64,000 nt of DNA from positions 806,001-870,000 of the forward strand of contig OY969122.1 in assembly GCA_963698085.1 (NCBI GenBank), in the 5' to 3' direction. The translations under genes and the position numbers were made by a program. This DNA comes from VRUE01 sp963698085. GTDB taxonomy: Bacteria > Actinomycetota > Thermoleophilia > Solirubrobacterales > 70-9. This document shows positions 40,868-50,068 of the stretch, one piece after another; position 1 is the first letter of the stretch, and every line of letters starts with the position of its first letter. The notes beneath the pieces were generated by a model that worked only from the letters and a program-made list of their open reading frames with translations, searched no databases and was not told the DNA's origin.

Positions 40868-42214
40868 ATGAATCGCAGCATTCCGACATTCGCAGCCGTT
40901 GCGCTGCTGGCGGCGACGATCGCAGCTACTCCCGCCGCGTCGGCGACCGGTATCTCCCCTGCACGCGAATTCGCCCCCGGACAAGTCGTGCTCAAGTACA
41001 AAGGTGCGGGACGAGAGCAAACCGTGGACCTGGCGCCCGGCGTCGGCGTACACCAGGCGGTGGCGTCACTGCGACGCGACCCACGCGTCGCCTATGCGGC
41101 GCCGAATTACATCGCCACCGCCTCCGCTTCGCCATCGCTCGCGGCAACGCTCCCGGACGACCCCGGCAACCTGACGACTCCGCCAGGGCCACCGGGAAGC
41201 TGGGTCGCGCTGCAATGGAACTTTCTGCCCTGGGCGGGGCGTGCAACGGCATCGCTGCCCGTCTCCCGTGGGGGCATCAACGCGGTCGGGGCCTGGCGGC
41301 ACCTGATCGAAGCGAAGCGGCCCGGGGCAGAAGGCGTCGTCGTCGCGGTACTCGACACGGGCGTCGCCTACCGAAGCCACGGGCTGCACTTCCGCCGCAG
41401 CCCAGACTTCGCTCCCAGCCAGTTCGTATCGGGCTACGACTTCATCGGTCACGACTCCCTTCCACTCGACGCAAACGGCCATGGCACTCACGTAGCCGGC
41501 ACGATCGCCGAGAACACCGACAACGGCATCGGACTGGTCGGCCTCGCCTACCGTGCCAAGCTGATGCCGGTCCGGGTCCTCAACCGAAATGGCGAAGGCC
41601 TAGCCAGCGTCATCGCCAAAGGCATCCGTTTTGCCGTCGCCCACGGGGCCGATGTGATCAACATGAGCTTCAACTTCCGCTGCGGTTTGGACACGCCCGG
41701 GATCGACAGGGAACTGCGCCGCGCCTATCGCAAGGGGGTGGTGGCAGTGGCGTCGATCGGTAACCGACGCTCGGAGAAATGCATCTCTCCGCCCGCCACC
41801 GGTCCGCACACGGTCGGTGTCGGTGGGACGACGGAGGGTGGCTGTCTCGGGGCCTACTCGCGGCTGCCGGGCAAGGGAGTCGATCTGCTTGCGCCCGGAG
41901 GGGGCGTTCCCGTCAAGGGCTGTCCCTCGGTTTCCAACCGATCGATCTACCAGGTGACCCTCAAAGACAAGAATCCGAGCCTCTTCGGCGAGCCGGGCCG
42001 CTACATCGGCACTTCGATGGCGGCGGCACACGTGTCCGGGGCGGCGGCAATGGTCCTGGCGAGCGGGGTGCTCGAAAGGGGGCTCTCGCCGGAGGGCAGG
42101 GTCGACGCGGTGGTCCGTCGGCTGCGCGACACCGCTCGCGACCGGGGCCTGTCGCGGAGGTTGCAGGGCGCCGGCTTGATCGACGCGGGCGCTGCCACGA
42201 AGCCGTCGCCTTAG
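40868..42214 (+). CDS. Secreted subtilisin-like serine protease (S8)
   Basis: A 448-aa exported protease. Signal peptide MNRSIPTFAAVALLAATIAA is followed by a short propeptide-like segment (GQVVLKYKGAGREQTVDLAP, LRRDPRVAYAAPNYIATA) of inhibitor I9 type. The catalytic triad is complete: Asp163 in VLDTG, His205 in NGHGTHVAGT and Ser383 in GTSMAAAHVSG. The oxyanion Asn is in ASIGNRR (about residue 299). Start ATG 40868. The stop overlaps that of the converging universal stress protein gene. Expected to act outside the cell on proteins. Confidence 0.93.
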   Translation: MNRSIPTFAAVALLAATIAATPAASATGISPAREFAPGQVVLKYKGAGREQTVDLAPGVGVHQAVASLRRDPRVAYAAPNYIATASASPSLAATLPDDPGNLTTPPGPPGSWVALQWNFLPWAGRATASLPVSRGGINAVGAWRHLIEAKRPGAEGVVVAVLDTGVAYRSHGLHFRRSPDFAPSQFVSGYDFIGHDSLPLDANGHGTHVAGTIAENTDNGIGLVGLAYRAKLMPVRVLNRNGEGLASVIAKGIRFAVAHGADVINMSFNFRCGLDTPGIDRELRRAYRKGVVAVASIGNRRSEKCISPPATGPHTVGVGGTTEGGCLGAYSRLPGKGVDLLAPGGGVPVKGCPSVSNRSIYQVTLKDKNPSLFGEPGRYIGTSMAAAHVSGAAAMVLASGVLERGLSPEGRVDAVVRRLRDTARDRGLSRRLQGAGLIDAGAATKPSP

Positions 42215-42654
42215 GTAGTTCGAACGATTATTACGCTGCAGGGCGCGTGATGGGAGACGTTGTTGGGAACGCTGCCAAGGACGAAGCGCCGCGCCCCGGT
42301 CATCCCCTTGTTGCCGACGACGATCAGGTCTGCACCGGTCTCCTCGGCGACGTTGAGGATCGCATCGGAGGGCGAGCCCTCGATAGGGTGGGTCTGCACC
42401 TCTATCCCCTCGTTCTTAGCGGCCGCAGCGGCGCCGTCGAGAACCAGGTTGACGTCCTCGCGCGGCCCGATCTCGTACTGGACGTCCGCCGGCACCCCCT
42501 CCTGCTCGGCCTGGAGGCGGCGTTTGGGAACCGGCTCATAAGCGCTGACGATGCTGAGCTGAGCGCCGGCGAGTTTGGCCAGGTCGACGGCTTGGCGAAC
42601 CGCCTCAGCGGCGGTCTCAGATCCATCGGTTCCAACCACGATGCGAGTGAACAC
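42211..42654 (-). CDS. Universal stress protein (UspA family)
   Basis: A 147-aa single-domain USP. The N-terminus MFTRIVVGTDGSETAAEAVR carries the first part of the fold, and the ATP-binding motif G-x2-G-x9-G-S/T is VVGNKGMTGARRFVLGSVPN near residues 115-134, so it is of the ATP-binding class. The C-terminal strand CSVIIVRT completes the fold. It converges on the protease gene with a four-base overlap and is preceded on its strand by a small membrane protein gene. Role in stress survival is by family. Confidence 0.93.
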   Translation of the reverse strand: MFTRIVVGTDGSETAAEAVRQAVDLAKLAGAQLSIVSAYEPVPKRRLQAEQEGVPADVQYEIGPREDVNLVLDGAAAAAKNEGIEVQTHPIEGSPSDAILNVAEETGADLIVVGNKGMTGARRFVLGSVPNNVSHHAPCSVIIVRTT

Positions 42655-42692
42655 GCCGCCTCCTCTGGGTCGCTGGTCCGGCCGCGCCGATA

Positions 42693-42842
42693 CTAACGGC
42701 CGGCCTGGCGGGCCGGCAATCCACGAAAGTTGTCGCCGAGGATTTCAGTGGGAGTGGTCGCAAGACGGACGGCCGCGATCACCATCGAGGCGACGAGGCA
42801 GGCGACGAGCACGGCCATCCCGACTTTCCACAGCATCGGCAT
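42693..42842 (-). CDS. Small single-span membrane protein
   Basis: A 49-aa protein from ATG 42842. Residues 5-27 (WKVGMAVLVACLVASMVIAA) form one clear TM helix, followed by a short soluble tail (RLATTPTEILGDNFRGLPAR). The composition is protein-like, and the upstream in-frame extension is not. It precedes the USP gene on the same strand with 38 bases between. No family is recognised; short proteins of this type are often missed by gene callers. Confidence 0.5.
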   Translation of the reverse strand: MPMLWKVGMAVLVACLVASMVIAAVRLATTPTEILGDNFRGLPARQAGR

Positions 42843-42888
42843 CGACGAGGAGCCTAGGCGACCACATCGACCCGGGTACGCTTCGCGT

Positions 42889-43602
42889 ATGGAGAGAGTC
42901 GCGGATGGCGTCTGGTTGCTGCGCGGTGACTTGCGCGGAGCGATGAACATCTATTTCCTCGAGGAGGCGGGCGGCGGCGTCACCCAGTTCGATGCCGGCA
43001 CCAAAGCGATGACGAAGAAGGCCAGGGCGGCCGCCGCGGAGCTCGGTGAGTTGAAGCGAGTCGTCCTCGGGCACGCCCATGCCGACCACCGCGGCACCGC
43101 CCCATACATGGACGCGCCGGTCTACTGCCACCCCGACGACGTGGCCGACGCCGAAAGCGACGCCGCGATCGCCCCTTACATGAACATCTCGGCCCTGCCG
43201 GTGGCGCCGGTCCGTTGGATCTACCCCTTCCTGCTGCGACGCTGGGATGGCGGCGCGGTCAAGATCGCCGGCACGGTCGCCGAGGGCGATGAGATCGCCG
43301 GCTTCCGCGTGATCCATTTCCCCGGTCATGCGCCGGGGCTGATCGGGCTCTGGCGTGAGAGCGACCGCGTGGCGTTGGTCAGCGACGTCGTCTACCTCGT
43401 CGACTCAGCCCGGCTCAAACCGCTGCCCGAGGGTGAGGTCAGCGTCCCCCACCCCGCCTGGGCCTGGAACCACGCGATGGCGAAGGAATCGGTGCGCAAG
43501 CTCGCCGCGCTCGAACCGGCCGTCGTCGGTGCCGGCCATGAGGAGCCCATCCGCGGCGAGAACCTACGGCCGGCGCTCGAACGGGCGGCCGAGAAGTACT
43601 GA
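42889..43602 (+). CDS. MBL-fold metallohydrolase
   Basis: A 237-aa metallo-beta-lactamase-fold hydrolase. The dinuclear zinc motif H-x-H-x-D-H is HAHADH near residue 62. Further ligands are the His in PGHAPGLIG, the Asp in LVSDVVYLVD and the final His in GAGHEEPI. The early strand VWLLRGDLRGAMNIYFLEE is typical of the YflN/glyoxalase II-like group. Start ATG 42889. The substrate is unknown. It is followed after 52 bases by the large membrane protein gene. Confidence 0.9.
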   Translation: MERVADGVWLLRGDLRGAMNIYFLEEAGGGVTQFDAGTKAMTKKARAAAAELGELKRVVLGHAHADHRGTAPYMDAPVYCHPDDVADAESDAAIAPYMNISALPVAPVRWIYPFLLRRWDGGAVKIAGTVAEGDEIAGFRVIHFPGHAPGLIGLWRESDRVALVSDVVYLVDSARLKPLPEGEVSVPHPAWAWNHAMAKESVRKLAALEPAVVGAGHEEPIRGENLRPALERAAEKY

Positions 43603-43654
43603 ACCCTAGGCTCGCCGCGCAGGGGGGCGCTGCTGGCATAGGTTGCCCTCTCTG

Positions 43655-46081
43655 ATGATCGGGACCTACGTCTCGGCGGCACTGATCTGCGCCGCCGCAC
43701 TGCTCGTCGGCCGCGCCCTCTTCCTCCTCGCCGGGCGCCAGTCGTGGTCGTGGCTGGAGCCAGCTGTCGGCTTTGGCGCGGTGCTGACCGTGACCGGCGT
43801 GCTCGCACGCGCCCCGGGCCACGGCACCTCGGCGACCCTTGGCCTTGTCCTGCTCCTCATCACCGCCGCGGCGATGGTCCTCACGAAGCGCGGCGCGGTC
43901 GGAAAGCCAGAGAACGGGCCGGTGGGCCGGCGGGAGGCGCTGCGGCAGGGGCTGCCGGTGGCGCTGGCGATCGCCCTGGTGCTCTCGATCCCGTTCGTGA
44001 TCAGCGGGCGCTGGGGTTTGCTCGGAGTCGGCTTCAACAACGATCTCGGCCTCCACCTTGCCTGGGCCGAGTGGCTGCGCAGCGACGCCGGCCCGGTGCC
44101 CGAGGCGGGCTATCCGCTGGGCCCACACGGCCTCGCGGTGGCAATCGCCGCGGTGCCGGGAATCGGCCTCGGCCATGCCTTCATCGGCGAGATCTTCGCG
44201 ATCGGCATCCTCACCGGCCTAACTGCCCTGGCGGCGTTACCGGGCTTCGGACCGGGACGACGGCTGCTAGCGGCAACGCTGGTCGCCGTCTCCTATCTCG
44301 GTGCCTCCTACTTCGCTCAGGGTGCCTTCAAGGAGATGGCCCAGGCCCTCTTCGTCTTGGCCGTAGCGGTGGGACTGCACGAGATCGACACGCTGCGCCG
44401 AGACGTGCCGGTGGAACGAGGTCCATATGGACCTCGTTCCACCGGCACGTCCCCGCGGCTGGCGCTGCCATGGCTGGCGCTGGCTGGGGGCATTTTCTTC
44501 TCCTACAGCTTCGCGGGGCTCGCTTGGCCGATCGCGACGGCTGCACTGTGGAGCCTCACTCTGCCCTCGGTGCGACAGGCGCTGGCACCGCGGGCGCTGC
44601 TGCGCTTCCTGCTGCGGCCGGCGACGCTGCTGACGATCGTCGTCGTGGCTGGGCTCGGCGCGGCGGCGACCCTGGTCGGCCCCTTCAGCTTCGTCCACAC
44701 CTTCAACAAAGTCGCGGGGACCAATACCTACGGGCCGGTCTCACCGTTCGAGGCGCTCGGGGTCTGGCCGGCGACGAACTACCGACTCGATGCCCCTGGC
44801 GGCGCCCACCTGACCGGCCTGGCCGCCGCGATCGGCGTGCTTGCGCTGCTCGCCGGTGCCACCTGGTGGGTGCGGCGGCGCGACCTCGCCGTGCCGCTTG
44901 GGCTCGCCGCTTGTGCCCTCCTCTATCTCGCCGCCCTGCCGACCAGCGGCGACTACTCGCAAGCGAAGGCGCTGATGATCGCCGCCCCGCTGGCAATGCT
45001 GGTCGCGATCCGGCCGCTGCTCGCCGAGTTCGGCCTACGCGGTCGAGGTTTGAACCGCATAGCGCCACAAAGCTCTACCGCACCCCTTGCTCGACTCGCC
45101 TGGTCCGCCTTCGCGGTCGTCTTCATCGGCGGCGCGGTCTACTCCAGCTTCCTGGCGCTGCGCAACGCGCCTGTGGCGCCCCCAGGCCATGGCGCCGAGC
45201 TGCGTGCTTTTCTGCCGATCCTGCAGGGCAAGCCCGTTCTCTACGCCGGTCAGGACCGCTACGCGGCCTACGAGCTGATGGGCGCCGACACGCACGTGCC
45301 GCTGGTCGAGTTCCCCGACTCGGCCGTGTCGGGGAACCCCGAGAAGCCCTTCGACACCGGTGACGCCTACAGCCCGATCGACTTCGATTCCTTCTCGCGC
45401 GGCACGCTCGACAGCTTTCCCTACGTGGTCACCGGCCGCGCCGCCTGGAACAGCCAAGCCCCAAGCGGCTTCAAGCGCATCGCCGCAACGCCCTCTTTCC
45501 TGCTCTGGAAGAGGACCAGCGATGTGCCAGAGGACCGCCACGTCCTGCTCGAGGGGACCGACGCGGGAGCCTGGGCCGGCTGCGCTGCGCCGGAGATCCG
45601 CATCCTCCTCTCTAATCCGGGACGCGCCTCGCTGTTCCCGCCGGTCGCAATCGCCCCGAAAGGAGGCTGGTCGGCGGGCGGTCAACTGCAGGGCGGCGAA
45701 CGAACCGCGCAAACGATGGAGCTCCCCAAGGGCCGCTGGCACCTCTCGCTGCAGTACTTCTCGCCCTTTGAGTTGACCCTGTCTGCGCCCGGCTTCGAGC
45801 AGGAGCTGAGGCCGGCGCTAGACGGCCAGCGCCCCAACACGATCAGCCTCGCCAACAACGGCCAGTTCTGGCCAGCCGGGGTCTACGACAGCCGCGGCGG
45901 CCGGGTCAGGTTCGCAATCGACGCGGAGGACCCCGGCTTCCTGCAGCGGCTCAGCGGCTATGACGACACCGCCTACGTCGGCGATCTGGCCGCGGTCCGC
46001 GCCGGCAAGCGCCGCATAGTGCCGCTCGGCGCAGCCTGCAACTCCTGGATCGACTGGTACGAGTCTCCAAGCGCCCCCTGA
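43655..46081 (+). CDS. Large polytopic membrane protein, glycosyltransferase-C-like
   Basis: An 808-aa protein with roughly 12 hydrophobic segments up to about residue 510 and a soluble beta-rich C-terminal domain (about 560-808). Overall it resembles actinobacterial GT-C-type mannosyl- or arabinosyltransferase-like membrane proteins; FNNDLGLHLAWAEWLRSD near residue 130 fits the first-loop acidic motif of that fold. Assignment stays tentative. Codons 250-266 (DVPVERGPYGPRSTGTS) are read entirely from a perfect 50-base palindromic repeat (44402-44451), so the protein carries an insertion in a loop between TM segments. ATG 43655 is chosen over TTG 43643. Confidence 0.75.
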   Translation: MIGTYVSAALICAAALLVGRALFLLAGRQSWSWLEPAVGFGAVLTVTGVLARAPGHGTSATLGLVLLLITAAAMVLTKRGAVGKPENGPVGRREALRQGLPVALAIALVLSIPFVISGRWGLLGVGFNNDLGLHLAWAEWLRSDAGPVPEAGYPLGPHGLAVAIAAVPGIGLGHAFIGEIFAIGILTGLTALAALPGFGPGRRLLAATLVAVSYLGASYFAQGAFKEMAQALFVLAVAVGLHEIDTLRRDVPVERGPYGPRSTGTSPRLALPWLALAGGIFFSYSFAGLAWPIATAALWSLTLPSVRQALAPRALLRFLLRPATLLTIVVVAGLGAAATLVGPFSFVHTFNKVAGTNTYGPVSPFEALGVWPATNYRLDAPGGAHLTGLAAAIGVLALLAGATWWVRRRDLAVPLGLAACALLYLAALPTSGDYSQAKALMIAAPLAMLVAIRPLLAEFGLRGRGLNRIAPQSSTAPLARLAWSAFAVVFIGGAVYSSFLALRNAPVAPPGHGAELRAFLPILQGKPVLYAGQDRYAAYELMGADTHVPLVEFPDSAVSGNPEKPFDTGDAYSPIDFDSFSRGTLDSFPYVVTGRAAWNSQAPSGFKRIAATPSFLLWKRTSDVPEDRHVLLEGTDAGAWAGCAAPEIRILLSNPGRASLFPPVAIAPKGGWSAGGQLQGGERTAQTMELPKGRWHLSLQYFSPFELTLSAPGFEQELRPALDGQRPNTISLANNGQFWPAGVYDSRGGRVRFAIDAEDPGFLQRLSGYDDTAYVGDLAAVRAGKRRIVPLGAACNSWIDWYESPSAP
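44402..44451. repeat. 50-base palindromic element, copy A (inside a coding region)
   Basis: A perfect 50-base palindrome: GACGTGCCGGTGGAACGAGG, centre TCCATATGGA, then the exact complement. It has the same ends and centre as copies at 48348, 58199 and 60085. It lies in frame in the large membrane protein gene and contributes 17 codons without a stop. Confidence 0.92.
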
Positions 46082-46154
46082 TCGGCGCATATCCGCGTCC
46101 TCGGTCGCTCGCGTGCAGAGCACGCCACGCTCCCTGCGTCCTTGATCTGCTTGG

Positions 46155-47081
46155 TCAGGCGGACTTGGAGGCGAGTCTCTCGGGCGAGACTCGTACGACG
46201 TCCCATACCCAGCCAACCTTCTCCATCACGTCGATGACGACGGCCGAGAGATCCACCTGCCAGCGACCGAGGCCGTGCACTGCAGAGGTCGGGAAGGCGT
46301 GATGGTTGTTGTGCCAGGCCTCTCCGAGGGTCGGGATCGCGATCAAGGCGAGATTGCGCGACTCGTCGGCGGTCTCGAAGTCGCGGTTGCCGAAGACGTG
46401 GCAGAGCGAGTTGATGCTGTAGGTGAAGTGGTGCAGGACGAAGACCCGAACGAGGCCACCCCAGAGCAGCCCGGTGAGGGCGGCGAACAAGGTGCCGCCG
46501 ATCACCCAGCCGAGCGCGAAGGGGACGAGGAGGCCGAGGATCGCCCAGTAGATGAAGGTTCGGTCGACCCCGTTGATGATCGGATCCTTAAGCAGGTCGG
46601 GCGCGAAGCGTTCCTTGTTACCGCGTTGGGTGTGGATGAAGAGCCAGCCCATGTGGGCGTGGAAGAGGCCGCGCATGGCGCCCGACCAGCCGTGGCCGTG
46701 GTCGACGTGAGGGCTGTGCGGATCGCCCTCTTCGTCGGAGAAAGCGTGGTGCTTGCGATGGTCGGCGACCCAGGAAATAACCGGGCCCTCGATCGCCGCC
46801 GAGCCGAGGATCGCCAGCAGCCCGTGCAGCCACGGCTTCGCCTTGAAGCTGCGGTGGGTGAGGTGGCGGTGGAAGCCGACCGTGATTCCCAGCCCCGTCA
46901 GCACATACATGCCGACGAAGAGGAAGACGTCGCTCCAGTGCAGCGCACTACCCCACACCTGCCAGCCGGCGAGGCCGAGCGCGACAAAGGGAACCAGCGT
47001 CACCAGCCCGGTGATGATCCGGTCGCGAGTCTCGTTGGCAACCGGCTGTATGTCAGATGGAAGAGGTCCCGCCACGCCCAT
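46155..47081 (-). CDS. Acyl-CoA/acyl-lipid fatty acid desaturase (delta-9 type)
   Basis: Membrane di-iron desaturase, 308 aa, that introduces a double bond into fatty acyl chains. All three histidine boxes are present: HRHLTH near residue 71, HRKHH near residue 108 and HNNHH near residue 257. Four TM segments are visible. The SCD-like order and spacing indicate the acyl-CoA desaturase family. It is divergent from the cyclopropane synthase gene with only 57 bases between, so desaturation and methylene addition across the double bond may be controlled from one promoter region. Confidence 0.92.
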   Translation of the reverse strand: MGVAGPLPSDIQPVANETRDRIITGLVTLVPFVALGLAGWQVWGSALHWSDVFLFVGMYVLTGLGITVGFHRHLTHRSFKAKPWLHGLLAILGSAAIEGPVISWVADHRKHHAFSDEEGDPHSPHVDHGHGWSGAMRGLFHAHMGWLFIHTQRGNKERFAPDLLKDPIINGVDRTFIYWAILGLLVPFALGWVIGGTLFAALTGLLWGGLVRVFVLHHFTYSINSLCHVFGNRDFETADESRNLALIAIPTLGEAWHNNHHAFPTSAVHGLGRWQVDLSAVVIDVMEKVGWVWDVVRVSPERLASKSA

Positions 47082-47138
47082 CGATCATACGGCGCTCCGT
47101 GACCGAAAGCCGTGGCAGCCTGCCGATAGGGTTTTCCT

Positions 47139-48344
47139 ATGCCGTTCGCCCGCACCGAGCCGCTGCGTCGCGAGATCGAGGCCCGCATTCCCGAGCGCCC
47201 CTTCTCGGTCGAGTTCTGGGACGGCACGCGGCTGCCGTCGAGTAACGGCGACGGGCCTACCTTCTTCGTGCGTTCGCCAAGAGCCGCCGCTCACGCGCTG
47301 CGCGCCCCGGGCCAGCTCGGCCTCGGCCGCGCCTACGTCAGCGGCGAGATCGAGGTCGACGACATGGACGCGGTGATCGAGCTGCTCGACAACTGGCAGC
47401 CGCCGCCGCTCGAGCGCGGCGACGTCGCACGGCTGGCGCTCGGCGCGGTGCGCGCCGCCGGGCTGACCCGGCCGCCCCGCCGTCCGGCCGCCGAGCTGGT
47501 CCTCAGTGGCCGCCGCCACAGCAAGGAGCGCGACGCGAAGGCGGTGCGCCACCACTACGACGTCTCCAACGACTTCTTCGCCCTCTTCCTCGACGAGTCG
47601 ATGACCTACAGCTGCGCCTTCTTCGCCGAGGGCGCGAAGACGCTGGAGGAGGCCCAGGAAGAGAAGCTCGCGACGGTCGCCCGCAAGCTGGCGTTGAAGG
47701 AGGGCGACCGGGTGCTCGACGTCGGCTGCGGCTGGGGCAGCTTCCCGCTCTGGGCGGCGACCAAACACGGCGCCGGCGTCGTCGGCATCACCCTCTCGCC
47801 GCCGCAGGCGGAGCGGGCTCGACAGCGGGCCGCGGAGGCCGGCGTCGCCGACCGGGTCGAGATCCGCGTCATGGACTACCGCGACCTGGCCGGCGAGCGC
47901 TTCGACGCAATTGCCAGCGTCGGCATGGTCGAGCACGTCGGTGAGGAGCAGATCGACGTCTACGCCCACACCCTCGCTGGCCTGCTGGAACCCGGCGGGC
48001 GCCTGCTGAACCACGGCATCTCTCGCCTCCGCCACACCGACCCCGACGCAGGTGCCTTCTCGGAGCGCTACGTCTTCCCCGACGGTGAACCGCTGCACCT
48101 CTCGCGCGTCTTGCTGGCGCTGGAACGGGCCGGCTTCATCACCCGCCACGTCTCCGAGCACGGCGCCGACTACGCCGAGACCTTGCGCCACTGGGCGCGC
48201 CGCCTCGACGAGAATCTGGACGAGGCGATCCGCCTCGCCGGCCCCGAACGCGTCCGCGTCTGGCGCCTCTACCTGCGCGCCGCGAGAAACGGTTTCGAGA
48301 ACGGCTTTCTCTCCATTTATCAGGCGCGCTGCACGCTGGCCTAA
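47139..48344 (+). CDS. Cyclopropane-fatty-acyl-phospholipid synthase family methyltransferase
   Basis: SAM-dependent enzyme that adds a methylene or methyl group to unsaturated phospholipid acyl chains. The 401-aa protein has an N-terminal lipid-binding region (GPTFFVRSPRAAAHALRAPG, GRAYVSGEIEVDDM) and the catalytic domain with HHYDVSNDFFALFLDESMTY, SAM motif VLDVGCGWGS near residue 193 and SVGMVEHVGEE. The C-terminal segment FENGFLSIYQ ends as in CFA synthases. Divergent from the desaturase gene, which supplies the substrate double bond. Confidence 0.92.
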   Translation: MPFARTEPLRREIEARIPERPFSVEFWDGTRLPSSNGDGPTFFVRSPRAAAHALRAPGQLGLGRAYVSGEIEVDDMDAVIELLDNWQPPPLERGDVARLALGAVRAAGLTRPPRRPAAELVLSGRRHSKERDAKAVRHHYDVSNDFFALFLDESMTYSCAFFAEGAKTLEEAQEEKLATVARKLALKEGDRVLDVGCGWGSFPLWAATKHGAGVVGITLSPPQAERARQRAAEAGVADRVEIRVMDYRDLAGERFDAIASVGMVEHVGEEQIDVYAHTLAGLLEPGGRLLNHGISRLRHTDPDAGAFSERYVFPDGEPLHLSRVLLALERAGFITRHVSEHGADYAETLRHWARRLDENLDEAIRLAGPERVRVWRLYLRAARNGFENGFLSIYQARCTLA

Positions 48345-48347
48345 CCA

Positions 48348-48397
48348 GACGTGCCGGTGGAACGAGGTCCATATGGGCACTTCTCCACCGGCACGTC
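48348..48397. repeat. 50-base palindromic element, copy B
   Basis: Exactly 50 bases: GACGTGCCGGTGGAACGAGG, centre TCCATATGGG, right end CTCCACCGGCACGTC. The outer 13 bases of each arm are complementary; the inner arms have diverged. It fills the gap between the converging CFA synthase and HAD genes and supplies two bases of the HAD stop codon. It may act there as a transcription terminator. Confidence 0.92.
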
Positions 48398-49070
48398 AGG
48401 CGGGGAAATCGCGCTCGACTGACTCAAGCGCCCAGTCGGCGCCGGCGTCGCGTAGCTGATCGACGCTGTAGTTCCCCGTCGCCACGCCGACGACTTTGAT
48501 CCCCGCGCCGTGACCGGCTTTGACGTCGCGCGGGGTGTCGCCGACGGCTATGCAGGCGCCGTCGCTAAGGGTGCCGCCGGAGACGAGCTCGCCGCGGTGC
48601 AGGGCGGTCTTGGTGACTTCGGTGCGATCGGCTGAGTCGGAGCCGTAACCGCCGAAGCTGAAGAAGCGGTTGAGGCCGGCGCGGGAGAGCTTGATGTGGG
48701 CGGCGGCCTCGATGTTGCCAGTGACCAGGCCGAGCAGCTGGCCACCATCGATCAGCCGGTCGAGCAGGTCTTCGACCCCCGGCATGACCCGGTAACCGGC
48801 CGACTCGGCGACCGTGTCGGGCAGGTGCTTGAGGTAACAGCCGATCGCCTTGGCCCGCTCTTCGGCGGACCCCTCACGCCCGATCACCTCGCGGAAAATA
48901 ATCGCCGCGATCTCGGGGTCGGTCATGCCGGCGTCGGTGTGCTCGGCGACGTCGGCATCAACCCCGTAGAGCTCATCGAAGCCGCGCCGCCAGGCGGCGC
49001 CGCCGGCACCGCCGGTGACAAGAATGGTCCCGTCGACGTCAAAGAGCACAGCGTGGGGGGAGTCGGCCAT
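48396..49070 (-). CDS. HAD superfamily hydrolase (phosphoglycolate phosphatase-like)
   Basis: A 224-aa HAD phosphatase. Motif I is VLFDVDGTIL with the nucleophile near residue 11, motif II is LGLVTGNIE, the lysine of motif III is in EVTKTALH and motif IV is ACIAVGDTPRDVKAG. The helical C1 cap and length fit Gph/PGP-like proteins acting on small phosphate esters. ATG 49070 overlaps the cydB stop by one base, and the ribosome site GGAGGAG lies in the cydB end, so it is the last gene of the pgi-cydAB transcription unit. Its stop codon is partly made by palindromic copy B. Confidence 0.88.
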   Translation of the reverse strand: MADSPHAVLFDVDGTILVTGGAGGAAWRRGFDELYGVDADVAEHTDAGMTDPEIAAIIFREVIGREGSAEERAKAIGCYLKHLPDTVAESAGYRVMPGVEDLLDRLIDGGQLLGLVTGNIEAAAHIKLSRAGLNRFFSFGGYGSDSADRTEVTKTALHRGELVSGGTLSDGACIAVGDTPRDVKAGHGAGIKVVGVATGNYSVDQLRDAGADWALESVERDFPA

Positions 49071-50068
49071 CACTCCTCCAGGAGTGCCTTCTGGCTGAGC
49101 CAGTAAAGGAGGCCGAGGGCTGGCAGGACGAGGAGCACCGCCGCGCCGAAGACGATCAGCACCGCGTCGAGGGTGGGTCCAGGTGCCGCCGCCTCGTCGA
49201 TCGTCAAGGAGGTCGGCAGCAGGTAGGGGAACTGGGCGACCCCCCAACCCCAGATCACCGCGACGACGGCACCGGCGGCGAGTGGGCGCAGGCCGCGGCG
49301 GCCGCGATTGAGCAGCAGGCCCAAGACTCCGAAACCGCAGAGAACCGAAACGATCACCAGCGGCAGGCCCTCGACGATCAGGCGGTCATAGGCGTAGCGA
49401 GCTTCGCCGTGCAGGGCGATCAGCCCGGCCAGGGCGAAGGCGCCGGCAAGGAGACCGGCGGCCAAAGCGCGGCTGGCGAAGTAGCCCTCCATCTCTTTGT
49501 CCCCCGCGCGGTGGGAATCGACGACGAGGAAGACGGCCGCTAGATAGGCGCCCGTGGCGACGAAGAGCGCCCCGGTCAGCAACGGTAGCGGCGCCAGCCA
49601 GCTCGAGAAGGCATCGCCGTTGCCGTCCGCGGGGACGTTGCCAGCGGCGATCGCGCCGACCACCGCGCCCATGAAGAACGGCGTCAGCACCGAGGAGAGC
49701 GCAAATGCAGCTCCCATCGCGCGCCGGTAGGAGAGGCGCTGGATCGACTTGCGGAAGGCGAAGCCAGCGCCGCGCAGGACGATCCCCAACGCGGCCAGGG
49801 CGATCGGTACGTACAGGGTCGACATGATCGCCGCAAAGGCATCCGGGAAGGCGGTCCAGAGGACGACGAGGATGAAGATCAGCCAGACATGGTTGGCCTC
49901 CCAGACGGGGGTCAGCGAGCGCTGGATTCGCTCGCGCGGTCGCGCACCGCGCTCGGCGTCGCCCGCGACGAGATCCCAGAAGCCGGCGCCGAAATCAGCC
50001 CCGCCGAAGACCGCGTAGAGCGTCGCCCCGGTCCAGAGAATCGCCGCCGCGAGGTCGGCCTTGCTCAT
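49070..50068 (-). CDS. cydB: Cytochrome bd quinol oxidase subunit II
   Basis: Membrane partner of CydA in the high-affinity bd-type terminal oxidase. The 332-aa protein has eight or nine TM helices; the N-terminal segment LYAVFGGADFGAGFWDLVAG and VWEANHVWLIFILVVLWTAF are conserved CydB signatures. ATG 50068 overlaps the cydA stop by four bases. Downstream it overlaps a HAD phosphatase gene. No cydDC genes for assembly are present in this window. Confidence 0.93.
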   Translation of the reverse strand: MSKADLAAAILWTGATLYAVFGGADFGAGFWDLVAGDAERGARPRERIQRSLTPVWEANHVWLIFILVVLWTAFPDAFAAIMSTLYVPIALAALGIVLRGAGFAFRKSIQRLSYRRAMGAAFALSSVLTPFFMGAVVGAIAAGNVPADGNGDAFSSWLAPLPLLTGALFVATGAYLAAVFLVVDSHRAGDKEMEGYFASRALAAGLLAGAFALAGLIALHGEARYAYDRLIVEGLPLVIVSVLCGFGVLGLLLNRGRRGLRPLAAGAVVAVIWGWGVAQFPYLLPTSLTIDEAAAPGPTLDAVLIVFGAAVLLVLPALGLLYWLSQKALLEE

